NCBI GenBank assembly: GCA_947176285.1
Contig: CAMWQF010000211.1
Coordinates: 1-5,513 of the forward strand
Source of the DNA: an uncultured Porphyromonadaceae bacterium
GTDB taxonomy: Bacteria; Bacteroidota; Bacteroidia; Bacteroidales; Muribaculaceae
DNA: 5,513 bases
Direction: 5' to 3'
Part shown: positions 5,499 to 5,513 of the stretch, one piece after another
How positions within the stretch are numbered: position 1 is the first letter of the stretch
How the letters are laid out: every line of letters begins with the position of its first letter
Notes under the pieces: model-generated
The model's database searches: none
Seen by the model: the letters and a program-made list of their open reading frames with translations, nothing else
Told to the model about the DNA's origin: nothing
Program-made: the position numbers and the translations under genes

Positions 5499-5513
5499 AG
5501 AAAGCTGCATTTT

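Overview
The window looks like chromosomal core sequence from a member of the Bacteroidales, most likely a gut species close to Muribaculaceae or Bacteroides. Four observations support this. There are Bacteroidetes-type promoters (TTTG, about 20 nt, TAnnTTTG). Shine-Dalgarno-like leaders are absent and A/T-rich sequence precedes the start codons. folP and a diadenylate cyclase gene lie in tandem. There is also a secreted GH13 type I pullulanase of the kind common in gut Bacteroidetes. The family assignment is an impression from protein and repeat style, not a database result.

Layout: positions 1-148 carry no gene. They hold a short array of hairpin-forming repeat units (1-66) followed by a strongly G-skewed tract (67-148). 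Positions 149-1773 (minus strand) are a two-gene operon, folP (dihydropteroate synthase) then cdaA (membrane diadenylate cyclase), joined by a 4-nt ATGA stop/start overlap. The last codons of folP are written in a tandem 7-nt repeat. Positions 1774-1924 are a divergent control region. Two Bacteroidetes-type promoters point away from each other and physically interleave. The rightward one starts a roughly 95-nt leader in front of rplS that can form two mutually exclusive structures. Positions 1925-2287 are rplS (ribosomal protein bL19), closed by a strong intrinsic terminator at 2310-2351. Positions 2377-3366 are rsgA (30S-maturation GTPase), followed after 36 nt by a secreted type I pullulanase gene (3403-5433), which ends in a second clear terminator (5461-5498).

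Functionally, the left operon pairs folate synthesis with c-di-AMP signalling, and the right half holds two ribosome genes plus one alpha-glucan degradation enzyme. All five proteins are full-length with recognisable active-site motifs, so no new protein system is visible. The most interesting signals are non-coding: the switch-like rplS leader, the interleaved divergent promoters, the repeat that has become the C-terminus of FolP, and the hairpin/G-rich repeat block downstream of cdaA.
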